From the NCBI RefSeq assembly GCF_020559915.1, contig NZ_JAJCLZ010000012.1, positions 1 through 64,000 on the forward strand: a DNA stretch of 64,000 nucleotides. Reading direction: 5' to 3'. Source of the stretch: Ruminococcus sp. 210702-SL.1.03. Lineage in GTDB: Bacteria; Bacillota; Clostridia; Oscillospirales; Ruminococcaceae. The notes below the pieces were generated by a model, which was not told the DNA's origin, searched no databases, and saw nothing but the letters and a program-made list of their open reading frames with translations. The position numbers and the translations under genes were made by a program. This document shows positions 51,444 to 60,178 of this stretch, one piece after another. Every line of letters starts with the position of its first letter. Position 1 is the first letter of the stretch.

Positions 51444-52724
51444 ATGCTTGTCAGAAGGCTGAAACGCAGATTGATAGCAGAGTCGGAGTCGGCGGGACAT
51501 TATATGTTCATATTTTTTAGATGGACAGTCATCGCGGCGGTCACGGGCGTGGTCGGCGGAGTTGTCGGCGCGCTCTTCCACATGGCGGTGAACGCCGCTA
51601 CCGAGTTCCGCGGGGAGCACGGCTGGGTCATCTTCACGCTGCCCGCCGCTGGCGCGCTCATCGCGCTGATCTACCACATTTTCGGCTTCGATAACGACGG
51701 CGGCACGAACCTTATAATCAGCTCGATACGCACGAAAGACCACGTTCCACTGCGAATGGCGCCGCTGATATTTGTCGCTACGGTGATAACTCACCTTGCG
51801 GGCGGTTCGGCGGGACGTGAGGGCGCGGCGCTCCAGCTCGGCGGCAGTATCGGCAACCGCATAGGCGAGCTTTTCGGCGTTAAGGAGCAGGACATCGGGC
51901 TGGCGGTGATGTGCGGCATGAGCGCGCTTTTCTCAGCGCTTTTCGGAACGCCGCTTACCGCCTGCTTTTTCGCGATGGAGGTCATAAGCGTTGGCGTTAT
52001 CTACTACGCGGGGCTCGTTCCGTGCATCGCCTCCTCGCTTACGGCTTACGGGATTTCGCTGCTCATGAAAGCCGAGCCGACTCGCTTAAATATCAGCAAA
52101 TTCGTGCCGCACCTCTCGTTCGGCTCAGTCGTGCGGGTCTGCATTCTCGCGGCGGTCTGTGCGGTGATAAGCATATTTTTCTGCGTTGCGATGAAAACGG
52201 CGAACAAGTGGTTTTCGCAGATTTTTGAGAACAAATACCTGCGTGCGGCGGTCGGCGGAGCGGTGATACTCGCGCTGACTTTGCTCCTGCGGACTACTGA
52301 TTACAACGGTGCGGGAATGAACGTTATCGAAAACGCCGTGTTAGAGGGTAAGTCGCACCCCGCCGCGTTTCTGCTCAAGATCATCTTCACCGCGGTGACT
52401 ATCGGCTGCGGATTTAAAGGCGGCGAGATAGTTCCGACAATGTTCATTGGCGCGACCCTCGGCTGCGCATTTTCCCCGCTGATAGGGCTTGACGCACGTT
52501 TCGCGGCGGCGGTCGGCATTGTCGCACTCTTCTGTTCGGTGGTGAATTGCCCTACGGCTTCGCTTTTCCTGAGCTTAGAACTTTTTGGCAGCGAGGGCAT
52601 AGTTCTCTTCGCGGCGGCGTGCGGCGTGAGCTATATGCTTTCGGGCTATTACGGACTCTACTCCAGCCAAAAAATAGTATATTCCAAGCTGCACACCAGA
52701 TACATAAATAAACGTACAAAGTAG
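51444..52724 (+). CDS. CLC-type anion channel or antiporter, atypical selectivity motif
   Basis: A 426-residue membrane protein of the CLC family with about ten helices. The gating-Glu motif is GGSAGREGAALQLGG (near 113-127; usual GREGP is GREGA). Instead of the canonical GSGIPE anion-selectivity sequence, the first motif reads DGGTNLIISS (near 84-93), recalling the GNNLI form of the fluoride-exporting CLC-F clade. The third motif CGFKGGEIVPTMFIGA (near 320) is present. Substrate (chloride, fluoride or other) is thus open. No fluoride riboswitch is seen upstream. AAAGGGG precedes the ATG. Confidence 0.8.
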   Translation: MLVRRLKRRLIAESESAGHYMFIFFRWTVIAAVTGVVGGVVGALFHMAVNAATEFRGEHGWVIFTLPAAGALIALIYHIFGFDNDGGTNLIISSIRTKDHVPLRMAPLIFVATVITHLAGGSAGREGAALQLGGSIGNRIGELFGVKEQDIGLAVMCGMSALFSALFGTPLTACFFAMEVISVGVIYYAGLVPCIASSLTAYGISLLMKAEPTRLNISKFVPHLSFGSVVRVCILAAVCAVISIFFCVAMKTANKWFSQIFENKYLRAAVGGAVILALTLLLRTTDYNGAGMNVIENAVLEGKSHPAAFLLKIIFTAVTIGCGFKGGEIVPTMFIGATLGCAFSPLIGLDARFAAAVGIVALFCSVVNCPTASLFLSLELFGSEGIVLFAAACGVSYMLSGYYGLYSSQKIVYSKLHTRYINKRTK

Positions 52725-52786
52725 CCATCTAAATCGTTTTCGGTCAGTTTTGACAAATAAAAAATTAAAAATTGTACAAAAAACTA

Positions 52787-52815
52787 TTGCTATTTAGAAA
52801 TAAATATGCTATAAT
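52787..52815 (+). promoter_or_regulatory. Promoter TTGCTA-17-TATAAT for the aldose-epimerase-like gene
   Basis: TTGCTA at 52787-52792 and TATAAT at 52810-52815, spacing 17 nt. Confidence 0.7.
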
Positions 52816-52824
52816 TACAAATGA

Positions 52825-52866
52825 GAAGTTGCTCTGAATAAAAAACGAAAACGTTTAAGCAACTTC
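52825..52866 (+). promoter_or_regulatory. Leader inverted repeat with a LacI/CcpA-like half-dyad
   Basis: GAAGTTGCT and AGCAACTTC (9-bp arms) flank a 24-nt centre that contains GAAAACGTTT, which resembles the AACGTT core of LacI-family and cre-type operators. It lies just after the promoter. Either a hairpin in the RNA or an operator in the DNA is possible; the sugar-related gene downstream makes catabolite control plausible. Confidence 0.4.
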
Positions 52867-52899
52867 GCGGAAACTATAAAAATAAGGGTGAGAATTCAT

Positions 52900-53913
52900 A
52901 TGAATAAAAAGATAACTGCCAAAGAGGGCTTTGTGATGAAGGGCGTTTTATGCGTTTTGCTTGAATATGGAAAATATTCTGCGGTGATCTCGCCCGAGTA
53001 CGGCTCTTCCGTTTGGCGTATGCGCGATGAAGAGGCGGGTATCGAGGTTTTTAGATATTCCGATAAATGTTCCGCGGCGCAGATAGATAAGGCCCGCGAA
53101 ATATGGGGTCTGCCTACGCTTTATCTGCCGAACCGCTTCGACGGCGGCCTGCTGAAGACTTCCGATGGCGCTTATCATCTGCCTGTAAACGAGGTAAAGC
53201 TGGGCAACCATCTTCACGGTTGGGTGCATAAGCGTGCGCATAAAATAGAAAAGGTCGCTGCTGAGGAGGACAAAGCCGTTCTCGTGACATCGTTTACACA
53301 CGGCGCAGAAGACCCAATGTATCAGTATTTCCCTATAGATTTTAAGATAACTTACACGTTCGAGCTTTCGGACAACGGGCTTACCCATAAGGTAAAGCTG
53401 GAGGATCTCTCTGATAAAAAGCTGCCCGTTTCTATCTGCACACACACCTGCATAAATGCGCCCATTACCGACGGCGGCAGACAGAAGTCGCTGCGCCTGA
53501 GCGTGCCGATAGTTGAGCGCTGCGAGTTGGACAAGCGCTGCCTGCCTACCGAAAAGCTTCTGCCGCTCGGCACCAAGGATATGCGCTACAAAAACGGCAT
53601 TATGCGCCCCGTCCTCCACCAGATCTCGAACGATATGTACACCGCCTGCGATAACGAGCTTGACGGCAAGCCTTTCTACGGCGTAGTCATCACCGATAAG
53701 GATACTGGCAAGCGTCTTTGCAACGAGGTGTCTAAAGAATACAAATTCTGGAATATGTGGAACGACCGCGGCGGCAACGGATATTTCTGTCCCGAGCCTA
53801 TGACGGCAATGATAAACTGCGCGAACTTAAAGCTCAGCGACGATGTTACAGGCTATAAAGAGCTTGCAAAGGGCGAAAGCTTTGAATGTTGGCAGCGCTT
53901 CTTTACAATATGA
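52900..53913 (+). CDS. Aldose 1-epimerase-like (galactose mutarotase fold) protein
   Basis: A 337-residue cytosolic protein with the beta-sandwich fold of aldose 1-epimerases: NRFDGGLLKTSDGAYHLPVN, then GNHLHGWVHKRAHKI (near 105, with a His-Gly pair typical of the active site) and the C-terminal NMWNDRGGNGYFCPEPMTAM with the catalytic Glu (E in CPEP). The family converts anomers of hexoses. Whether it is a mutarotase or a hexose-6-phosphate epimerase-like protein is not clear. ATG 52900 has AGGGTGAG 8-9 nt upstream. Next gene overlaps by 4 nt. Confidence 0.75.
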   Translation: MNKKITAKEGFVMKGVLCVLLEYGKYSAVISPEYGSSVWRMRDEEAGIEVFRYSDKCSAAQIDKAREIWGLPTLYLPNRFDGGLLKTSDGAYHLPVNEVKLGNHLHGWVHKRAHKIEKVAAEEDKAVLVTSFTHGAEDPMYQYFPIDFKITYTFELSDNGLTHKVKLEDLSDKKLPVSICTHTCINAPITDGGRQKSLRLSVPIVERCELDKRCLPTEKLLPLGTKDMRYKNGIMRPVLHQISNDMYTACDNELDGKPFYGVVITDKDTGKRLCNEVSKEYKFWNMWNDRGGNGYFCPEPMTAMINCANLKLSDDVTGYKELAKGESFECWQRFFTI

Positions 53914-54599
53914 ATAGAGAAGATATAAACGAAGCTCCGATCATCGACGACGATCAGCCGTTCACGCCAGAGGAAGAGAAATTTCTCGACCAAAAGATGA
54001 AGTGGCGGGCGCTATTCCTGCTCAGCGCGCTGATCAGTATGCTTGTGTTCGAGTTTCGCGATAAAGCGGGCAAGAAAGTAGACGTGCTCAGCGGCAAGGA
54101 AGCGATACGCATTTTCCTGCGCAATAACCGCATAGGGCTTGTGTTGGCGCTGATAATGCTCGCGGTGCTGATAGTGGCGCTGATTTGCGAGCGCGGCTTT
54201 CACCGCAGCGATTCTTCGGCGAAAGTATACGGCTTTTTAGGCAGCGCGGGTCTGATGATCTACACCGTTGTGGCGTTTATTTTAAGCGGCAACCATATCT
54301 ACGCCGATTACCAAGGCGTTACGGTCGCTGAGCCGTATGAATATGTGCTGAGTACTCAGTCGGGCAAATATTTCGTCGGCTTTGAGGATAAAGATGAATT
54401 CGTTCAGCTGCAGATCCCCAAGAAAACCTACTCACAAATGCAGCAGGGCGAAATAGTTTCTGACGATACCGGCGAGATCTATTCTATGGTAAAAGATAAT
54501 GGATATAAAGACGCCGTGCTTTACAGCGGCGGATTTGAGATAAGCTACTATTTTTATTCGGCAATATTCAGCAGCGCGAAGCCTGTTTCACAGCGCTGA
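53910..54599 (+). CDS. Unrecognised membrane protein
   Basis: A 229-residue protein with an acidic N-terminus (IIDDDQPFTPEEEKFLDQKM), three hydrophobic helices at about 33-46 (ALFLLSALISMLVF), 72-92 (IGLVLALIMLAVLIVALICE) and 104-120, and a C-terminal domain of about 100 residues that should face the outside (VLSTQSGKYFVGFEDKDEFV). No family is recognised. The ATG overlaps the previous stop (ATGA), so it is translated with the epimerase-like gene. It may sense or respond to an extracellular signal, but this is a guess from topology only. Confidence 0.6.
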   Translation: MNREDINEAPIIDDDQPFTPEEEKFLDQKMKWRALFLLSALISMLVFEFRDKAGKKVDVLSGKEAIRIFLRNNRIGLVLALIMLAVLIVALICERGFHRSDSSAKVYGFLGSAGLMIYTVVAFILSGNHIYADYQGVTVAEPYEYVLSTQSGKYFVGFEDKDEFVQLQIPKKTYSQMQQGEIVSDDTGEIYSMVKDNGYKDAVLYSGGFEISYYFYSAIFSSAKPVSQR

Positions 54600-54637
54600 G
54601 TTTATAAAAGCAGCTTATTACGGGGAGATCTTATGAT

Positions 54638-55231
54638 ATGACAAGAAGGAAAATATCGGCAATGATGGCTGCTTCGGCTGCGGTGCTCTGCTTTTGCGCC
54701 TGCGGAAATTCTGCTGAAAGCGGTGCTTCTTCCGCCGAAAGCTCTTCTGCCGCGGCGGTCACCACGACGGCTACGGCGGAGCAGCCCGCGGCTACCATAA
54801 CGGCTGTTATGACAGAAGCGGCGGACGAGTCCTCCGAAACGGAAACTCAGCCTGCCGAGCCGAATGAGATCGACTTGCAGGGCAGGGCGATAGAGTATTG
54901 CGACGGCGCGCGCGACGTTATAACCCGCTGGTACAGCTATATGGACAGCGGCGATTATGAGCAGGCGACGGCGCTTATGACAAAGACCGCCGCGAAAGCA
55001 TTGGATATAGATTCATATTCCAAGACCGAAACGGGCGGGGTGACAACTGTTGAATTCGGCAAATGCACCCTCAGCAAAAGCGGCGACGGCGCGAATATCA
55101 GCGTGGAGACCAACGTTTCTTACGACTCGCAGGCGGATACCGTGATGCAGCGCAGGATACTTGTGCATTTCGACGGGCTGGATTATATCATTTCCGAAAT
55201 TACCGATGAGGGTATCAGTCTTTACGGCTGA
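54638..55231 (+). CDS. Putative lipoprotein of unknown function
   Basis: A 197-residue secreted protein. The N-terminus MTRRKISAMMAASAAVLCFC followed by ACG has the pattern of a lipoprotein signal with acylation at the last Cys; LspA is encoded at 32943. Residues about 25-80 are a low-complexity Ser/Ala/Thr/Glu linker. The C-domain (about 85-197; WYSYMDSGDYEQATALMTKT, then a beta-rich VHFDGLDYIISEITDEG) resembles small NTF2-like or DUF4878-type lipoprotein domains by general look only. It may form part of the transcript that starts at 52815. Confidence 0.65.
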   Translation: MTRRKISAMMAASAAVLCFCACGNSAESGASSAESSSAAAVTTTATAEQPAATITAVMTEAADESSETETQPAEPNEIDLQGRAIEYCDGARDVITRWYSYMDSGDYEQATALMTKTAAKALDIDSYSKTETGGVTTVEFGKCTLSKSGDGANISVETNVSYDSQADTVMQRRILVHFDGLDYIISEITDEGISLYG

Positions 55232-55245
55232 AAATTTTTACAAGC

Positions 55246-55280
55246 AAGGCTCGCATATTTGATGTGCGGTGTTGCCTTAA
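55246..55280 (+). repeat. Repeat-family copy 2 upstream of cellobiose phosphorylase
   Basis: The 18-nt TGTGCGGTGTTGCCTTAA (55263-55280) is identical to the 3' arm at 16791-16808. Here the left arm is shorter (AAGGC and CGCA pair with TGCG and GCCTT). It ends 38 nt before the cellobiose phosphorylase ATG, again just ahead of a ribosome site. Confidence 0.6.
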
Positions 55281-55318
55281 AATAAAATCATAATATATCG
55301 AAAGGTGGATATTTAAAC

Positions 55319-57778
55319 ATGAAGTTTGGCTACTTTGACGACGCGAACAAAGAGTACGTCATCACAAACCCCAGAACTCCATATCCGTGGATAAACTACC
55401 TCGGAACACAGGAGTTCTTCTCGCTCATCTCCAACACAGCGGGCGGATATTCTTTCTATAAGGACGCAAGACTGCGCCGTATAACAAGATACCGCTACAA
55501 TAATGTGCCGATAGATATGGGCGGAAGATATTTCTACATAAAAGACGGCGAAACTATCTGGAACCCCGGCTGGTCACCTGTAAAGACAGAGCTTGACTTC
55601 TATGAGTGCCGCCACGGTATGGGCTATACCATCATCACAGGTAAGAAAAACGGTCTGAAAGCCGAAGCTACTTTCTTCGTACCGCAGAATTACGCGGGCG
55701 AAGTACAGCAGGTAGTTCTTACTAACGAGAGCGACGCAGAAAAGACCTTCTCCTTCTTCTCTTTTGCAGAATGGTGCCTTTGGGACGCGCAGGACGACTG
55801 CACCAATTTCCAGAGAAACTTCAGCACAGGCCGCGTAGAAGTAGTAGGTTCTACCATATACCACAAGACTGAGTATAGAGACAGAAGAGATCATTTTGCA
55901 TTCTATACAGTAAACGACGAGATTGACGGCTACGATACCGACAGAGATTCTTTCATCGGTCTTTACAATGGTTTCCATAACCCGCAGGCTGTACTTTCCG
56001 GCAAGGCTAACGACTCTTTCGCTGACGGCTGGTCGCCAATCGCTTCTCACTACAAGAAGATAACCCTCGCTCCCGGCGAGTCTAAGACCCTCGTATTCAT
56101 TCTCGGCTATGTTGAAATGCCCGTTGATAAGAAGTTTGAGGCTGACGGCGTAACTATCAATAAGGAAAAAGCTCTCGCAATGATCGAGCAGTACAATACT
56201 CCCGAAAAGGTAGCCGCTGGCATGGCAGAGCTGAAAGCAACTTGGGACAGACTGCTCAGCGTTATCAACGTTGACACTCCCGATGATAAGGTAAACCGCA
56301 TGGTCAACATCTGGAACCAGTACCAGTGCATGGTCACCTTCAACCTTTCGCGCTCCGCTTCTTACTTCGAGAGCGGTATCGGCAGAGGTATGGGCTTCCG
56401 CGATTCCAACCAGGATATTCTCGGCTTCGTTCACCAGATCCCCGACCGCGCAAGAGAGCGTATAATCGACATCGCTTCCACCCAGCTTCCTGACGGCGGC
56501 TGCTACCACCAGTATCAGCCCCTTACCAAGAAGGGCAACCTCGACATCGGCGGCGATTTCTCCGACGACCCGCTGTGGATGATCCTTTCCGTTTCCGCAT
56601 ACATCAAGGAAACAGGCGACTGGTCTATCCTCGACGTAATGGTACCTTACGATAACGATGAGTCGAAGGCTAAGCCGATGCTCGACCACCTCAAGGTATC
56701 TTTCTACCGCGTAGTTAATAACGTAGGCCCTCACGGTCTGCCGCTCGCTATGAGAGCTGACTGGAACGACTGCATCAACCTTTCCTGCTACTCTGACACT
56801 CCCGGCGAAAGCTTCCAGACTTACACCAACCCGAAGTTTGCTGCTGAGGGCGGCTACTCTAAGGTAGCTGAGTCTGTAATGGTAGCTACGCTCTTCACCT
56901 ACACCGGCCCGAACTACGTTGCTATACTCAAGCACCTCGGCAAGGACGATGAAGCTGCTGCTGCTCAGGCTGAGATCGACAAGATGAAGAAGAACGTTAT
57001 GGATTCCGCATTCGACGGCGATTGGTTCCTCAGAGCTTACGACTCCACAGGCGCTAAGATGGGCTCTAAGGAGTGCGAAGAGGGCAAGATCTTCATCGAG
57101 CCGCAGGGCTTTGCCGTAATGTCTGAGATAGGCAAGGACGAGGGCGCTGACATCAAGACCCTTGAGTCTATCGACAAGTACCTCAATACCAAGTACGGCC
57201 TTGTTCTGAACAACCCCGCATTCTCCAAGTACTATATCCAGTACGGCGAGATCTCGACTTATCCCGGCGGATACAAGGAAAACGCCGGTATCTTCACCCA
57301 CAACAACGCATGGATAATCTGCGCTGAGGCTTACGCCGGCAGAGGTGATAAGGCTTTCGAGTATTACAGCAAGATCGCTCCCGCGTTCAACGAAGAGATC
57401 TCCGACCTGCACAAGACCGAGCCTTACGTTTACGGTCAGATGATCGCAGGTAAGGACGCAAGCAGATTCGGCGAGGGCAAGAATAGCTGGCTGACAGGTA
57501 CTGCCGCATGGAACATGGTAGCTATCTCCCAGTACATCCTCGGCGTACAGGCTGATTTCGACGGTCTGAAGATCGATCCTTCCATTCCTCACGAGTGGAA
57601 CGGCCTTACCGCTACACGTCAGTACAGAGGCGCTACCTACAACATCACCGTTAAGAACCCCGAGCACGTTTGCAAGGGCGTTAAGAGCGTTACCGTTGAC
57701 GGCAAGGCGGTAGAGGGCAATGTTCTCCCTGTAGCCGCAGCAGGCTCGACTGTAAATGTTGAAGTTGTAATGGGCTGA
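55319..57778 (+). CDS. Cellobiose phosphorylase (GH94)
   Basis: An 819-residue cytosolic enzyme that splits cellobiose with phosphate into glucose 1-phosphate and glucose, saving ATP for a cellulose-degrading anaerobe. Start [20 protein letters not shown] is characteristic. Catalytic region [16 protein letters not shown] (near 361) has the acid Asp in the R-D-S-N-Q-D phrase; [24 protein letters not shown] and [11 protein letters not shown] follow in order. Length is normal. Codon choice is highly biased, indicating strong expression. AAAGGTGG precedes the ATG. It does not share clear operon partners. Confidence 0.95.
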   Translation: MKFGYFDDANKEYVITNPRTPYPWINYLGTQEFFSLISNTAGGYSFYKDARLRRITRYRYNNVPIDMGGRYFYIKDGETIWNPGWSPVKTELDFYECRHGMGYTIITGKKNGLKAEATFFVPQNYAGEVQQVVLTNESDAEKTFSFFSFAEWCLWDAQDDCTNFQRNFSTGRVEVVGSTIYHKTEYRDRRDHFAFYTVNDEIDGYDTDRDSFIGLYNGFHNPQAVLSGKANDSFADGWSPIASHYKKITLAPGESKTLVFILGYVEMPVDKKFEADGVTINKEKALAMIEQYNTPEKVAAGMAELKATWDRLLSVINVDTPDDKVNRMVNIWNQYQCMVTFNLSRSASYFESGIGRGMGFRDSNQDILGFVHQIPDRARERIIDIASTQLPDGGCYHQYQPLTKKGNLDIGGDFSDDPLWMILSVSAYIKETGDWSILDVMVPYDNDESKAKPMLDHLKVSFYRVVNNVGPHGLPLAMRADWNDCINLSCYSDTPGESFQTYTNPKFAAEGGYSKVAESVMVATLFTYTGPNYVAILKHLGKDDEAAAAQAEIDKMKKNVMDSAFDGDWFLRAYDSTGAKMGSKECEEGKIFIEPQGFAVMSEIGKDEGADIKTLESIDKYLNTKYGLVLNNPAFSKYYIQYGEISTYPGGYKENAGIFTHNNAWIICAEAYAGRGDKAFEYYSKIAPAFNEEISDLHKTEPYVYGQMIAGKDASRFGEGKNSWLTGTAAWNMVAISQYILGVQADFDGLKIDPSIPHEWNGLTATRQYRGATYNITVKNPEHVCKGVKSVTVDGKAVEGNVLPVAAAGSTVNVEVVMG

Positions 57779-57798
57779 TACGAATAAAATTTGCTTAC

Positions 57799-57834
57799 AA
57801 AAACTGCATGGCTTTCGGGCTGTGCAGTTTTTTT
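57799..57834 (+). terminator. Terminator of cellobiose phosphorylase
   Basis: AAAAACTGCA and TGCAGTTTTT with a loop of about 14 nt, followed by TTTTT. Confidence 0.85.
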
Positions 57835-57863
57835 GCGTTCATAAAATATTAACCGCCATGTGC

Positions 57864-57892
57864 TTGACATTTAATATAAATATGCGTATAAT
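57864..57892 (+). promoter_or_regulatory. Promoter TTGACA-17-TATAAT of the MarR-ABC operon
   Basis: TTGACA at 57864-57869 and TATAAT at 57887-57892, spacing 17 nt. Confidence 0.88.
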
Positions 57893-57901
57893 AATAGATA
57901 T

Positions 57902-57913
57902 TCTAATTTTAGA
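57902..57913. promoter_or_regulatory. Candidate MarR operator
   Basis: TCTAA-TT-TTAGA, an inverted repeat 10 nt after the -10 box, where a bound dimer would block transcription. A second, looser CTAAT...ATTAG pairing overlaps it and reaches the ribosome site. Autorepression by the MarR protein encoded next is an inference. Confidence 0.5.
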
Positions 57914-57943
57914 CTTTCTTATATTAGGAGGATTTTTGACGAA

Positions 57944-58414
57944 ATGAACGGAATGACTGCTTCAAAAATGTTTTACAGCGCAAACAGGGTTATGGAGGCG
58001 TACCATAACATGCTGCGCCCGCTCTGCAAAAAAACAGGTCTGCCGCCTATGGCTGTCGATATACTCATGTTCATATCGAATAATCCGGATAACAACACCG
58101 CGCGCGATATTTGCCTTATGCGCGGTCTGAAATCGGGCATAGTTTCCGTGCACGTTGAAAGGCTGGTGAACGAGGGTCTGCTTACGCGCGAAACTGTGCC
58201 GAACGACCGCCGCAAAACTCGTCTGGTGCTCACTCCCGCCGCCGCGGACATCGTAAAAGAGGGTAGGGAACTGCAAATACGCTTCGGACACCGCCTGCTC
58301 GAGGGCATCAGCCATGCCGATATTGAAGTTTTCCGCAAATGCCTTTCCGCGATCGGCGAAAACATAGAGGATATGAGAAAGAACGGGTTTGAAAAGGAGA
58401 GTGAAGATATATGA
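57944..58414 (+). CDS. MarR family transcriptional regulator
   Basis: A 156-residue winged-helix dimer. The recognition helix region is NNTARDICLMRGLKSGIVSVHVERLV and the wing is LLTRETVPNDRRKTRLVLTPAA, typical of MarR proteins that sense toxic or phenolic compounds. It is first in an operon with two ABC exporter genes, with a 4-nt ATGA overlap to the next, so it likely controls them. Two in-frame ATGs near the start (57944 and 57953) are possible; AGGAGG is 12 and 21 nt upstream, favouring the first. Confidence 0.92.
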   Translation: MNGMTASKMFYSANRVMEAYHNMLRPLCKKTGLPPMAVDILMFISNNPDNNTARDICLMRGLKSGIVSVHVERLVNEGLLTRETVPNDRRKTRLVLTPAAADIVKEGRELQIRFGHRLLEGISHADIEVFRKCLSAIGENIEDMRKNGFEKESEDI

Positions 58415-60165
58415 TAAAACTGCTGAAAAACTTGCGCCGCCGCGAAAAGTTGATGGCGCTTGTCTGCTTGGTTTTCGTGGTGTGTCAGGTGTATTTCGAT
58501 CTGCGTCTGCCCGATTACATGACCGAGCTTACCGTGCTGATAAAAACATCCGGCACTACCGCCGACATCGTGAATATCGGCTTGAAAATGCTTGGATGCA
58601 CCGCCGTGAGTGCTCTGCTAGCCGTCGCTTGCGGTTATTTTGCTTCAAAGACCGCCTCGGGGCTCAGCTTCGCCGTGCGCGAAAAGCTTTTCCACCACGT
58701 AATGGATATAGGCAGCGAGGAAATGCAGGATTTCTCGATACCCAGCCTTATAACCCGCACCACGAACGACATCACGCAGATACAGATGATAGTTGCGATG
58801 GGCTTGCAGATGATGATAAAAGCGCCGATAATGGCGGTCTGGGCGATAATAAAAATTCTCGGCAAAAGCTGGCAGCTCTCTGCGGTCACCGCGGCTTTCG
58901 TGGTCGTGCTGATAGTCAGCATTTTCCTCATCATGAGCAGCTGTATACCGCGCTTTCGCCTTGTGCAGAAAATGACGGATAAGATCAACCGCGTAGCGCG
59001 CGAAAACCTCAACGGCATAAACGTAGTGCACGCTTTCAACGCCGAGAAATTTCAGAATGATAAATTCGACGAGCCGAATATGGGCATGATGCAGCTTCAG
59101 ATGAAAAACCAAAAGCTCTTTGCCCTCGTTCAGCCGACTATGGGGCTGGGCATGAACGGTTTGGCGCTCGCAATATACTGGGTCGGCGCGGCGCTTGTCA
59201 ACAACATCGCCCTTACCGACCCCGCCGCGCGCCTTTCGATGTTCAGCGAGGTGCTGGTTTTCAGCACTTACGCGACCTACGTCGTGATGTCATTCATGAT
59301 GCTCGTCATGATATTTATGCTCCTCCCGCAGGCGCAGGTGTCGGCTGAGCGTATCAACGATGTGCTCGAGCGCGAGGCTAACGTAAAAGAGGGCGGCGTG
59401 CAGCAGGGCAGCGAGGTCGGCACGGTGGAGTTCAAAAACGTTTCCTTCCGCTATCCGCACGCTTCCTCCGAACAGCTCAGCGGCATAAACGTCCGCGTGG
59501 AAAAGGGCGAAACACTCGCGGTCATCGGCGCTACGGGCAGCGGCAAGACTACCCTAGTCAGCCTAATCCCGCGCTTCTTCGATGCGACCTCGGGCGAGGT
59601 GCTTGTGGACGGCGTAAACGTCAAGGATTACACTTTCGCCGCGCTGTATGATAAGCTCGGCTACGTCACGCAAAAAGCCGTGCTCTTCTCGGGCACTGTT
59701 CGCGAAAACGTATTTTTCGGCGAGAGCGCTCACCAGTTCGACGACGCAGACCTTGGATCTGCAATAGAGATTTCGCAGGCAAAAGAGTTTGTCGATAAGC
59801 TTGAGGGCGGCAGCGATTACGCGATAGCGCAGATGGGCAGAAACGTTTCGGGTGGTCAGAAGCAGCGCCTTTCGATAGCGCGTGCGCTGGCGCGTAAGCC
59901 TGAGATACTTATTTTTGACGACTCGTTCTCGGCGCTCGATTACCGTACTGACGCGAAGCTCCGCGAGGGTCTGAACAAGCAGCTCGCAGGCTCGACAAAA
60001 ATAATCGTCGCGCAGCGTATAAGCACTATTCGCCACGCAGATAAGATAGCCGTGCTAGACCGCGGTGAGATGGTCGGCTTGGGCACACACGAAGAACTTA
60101 TGAAAAATTGCAGCGTTTACCGCGAGATAGCTACCTCGCAGCTCAGCGCGAGCGAATTGGCGTAA
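58411..60165 (+). CDS. Heterodimeric ABC exporter subunit with degenerate ATPase site
   Basis: A 584-residue type IV ABC exporter half: six membrane helices (about 1-320), then the ATPase with Walker A IGATGSGKTTLVS (near 377), signature NVSGGQKQRLSIARAL and Walker B ILIFDDSFSALD (near 505). The residue after the Walker B Asp is Asp, not the catalytic Glu, so this subunit supplies the non-consensus site, as in TM287/288 and BmrCD. It should pair with the product of the next gene in the membrane to export drugs, lipids or peptides. Confidence 0.92.
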   Translation: MIKLLKNLRRREKLMALVCLVFVVCQVYFDLRLPDYMTELTVLIKTSGTTADIVNIGLKMLGCTAVSALLAVACGYFASKTASGLSFAVREKLFHHVMDIGSEEMQDFSIPSLITRTTNDITQIQMIVAMGLQMMIKAPIMAVWAIIKILGKSWQLSAVTAAFVVVLIVSIFLIMSSCIPRFRLVQKMTDKINRVARENLNGINVVHAFNAEKFQNDKFDEPNMGMMQLQMKNQKLFALVQPTMGLGMNGLALAIYWVGAALVNNIALTDPAARLSMFSEVLVFSTYATYVVMSFMMLVMIFMLLPQAQVSAERINDVLEREANVKEGGVQQGSEVGTVEFKNVSFRYPHASSEQLSGINVRVEKGETLAVIGATGSGKTTLVSLIPRFFDATSGEVLVDGVNVKDYTFAALYDKLGYVTQKAVLFSGTVRENVFFGESAHQFDDADLGSAIEISQAKEFVDKLEGGSDYAIAQMGRNVSGGQKQRLSIARALARKPEILIFDDSFSALDYRTDAKLREGLNKQLAGSTKIIVAQRISTIRHADKIAVLDRGEMVGLGTHEELMKNCSVYREIATSQLSASELA

Positions 60166-60178
60166 GGAGGGGACTGAC

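Noticed and set aside
55574..57667. A very long open frame (about 697 codons) on the strand opposite to cellobiose phosphorylase
   Set aside because: It is a by-product of the strong codon bias of the highly expressed phosphorylase gene. The translation has no recognisable domain and no ribosome site.
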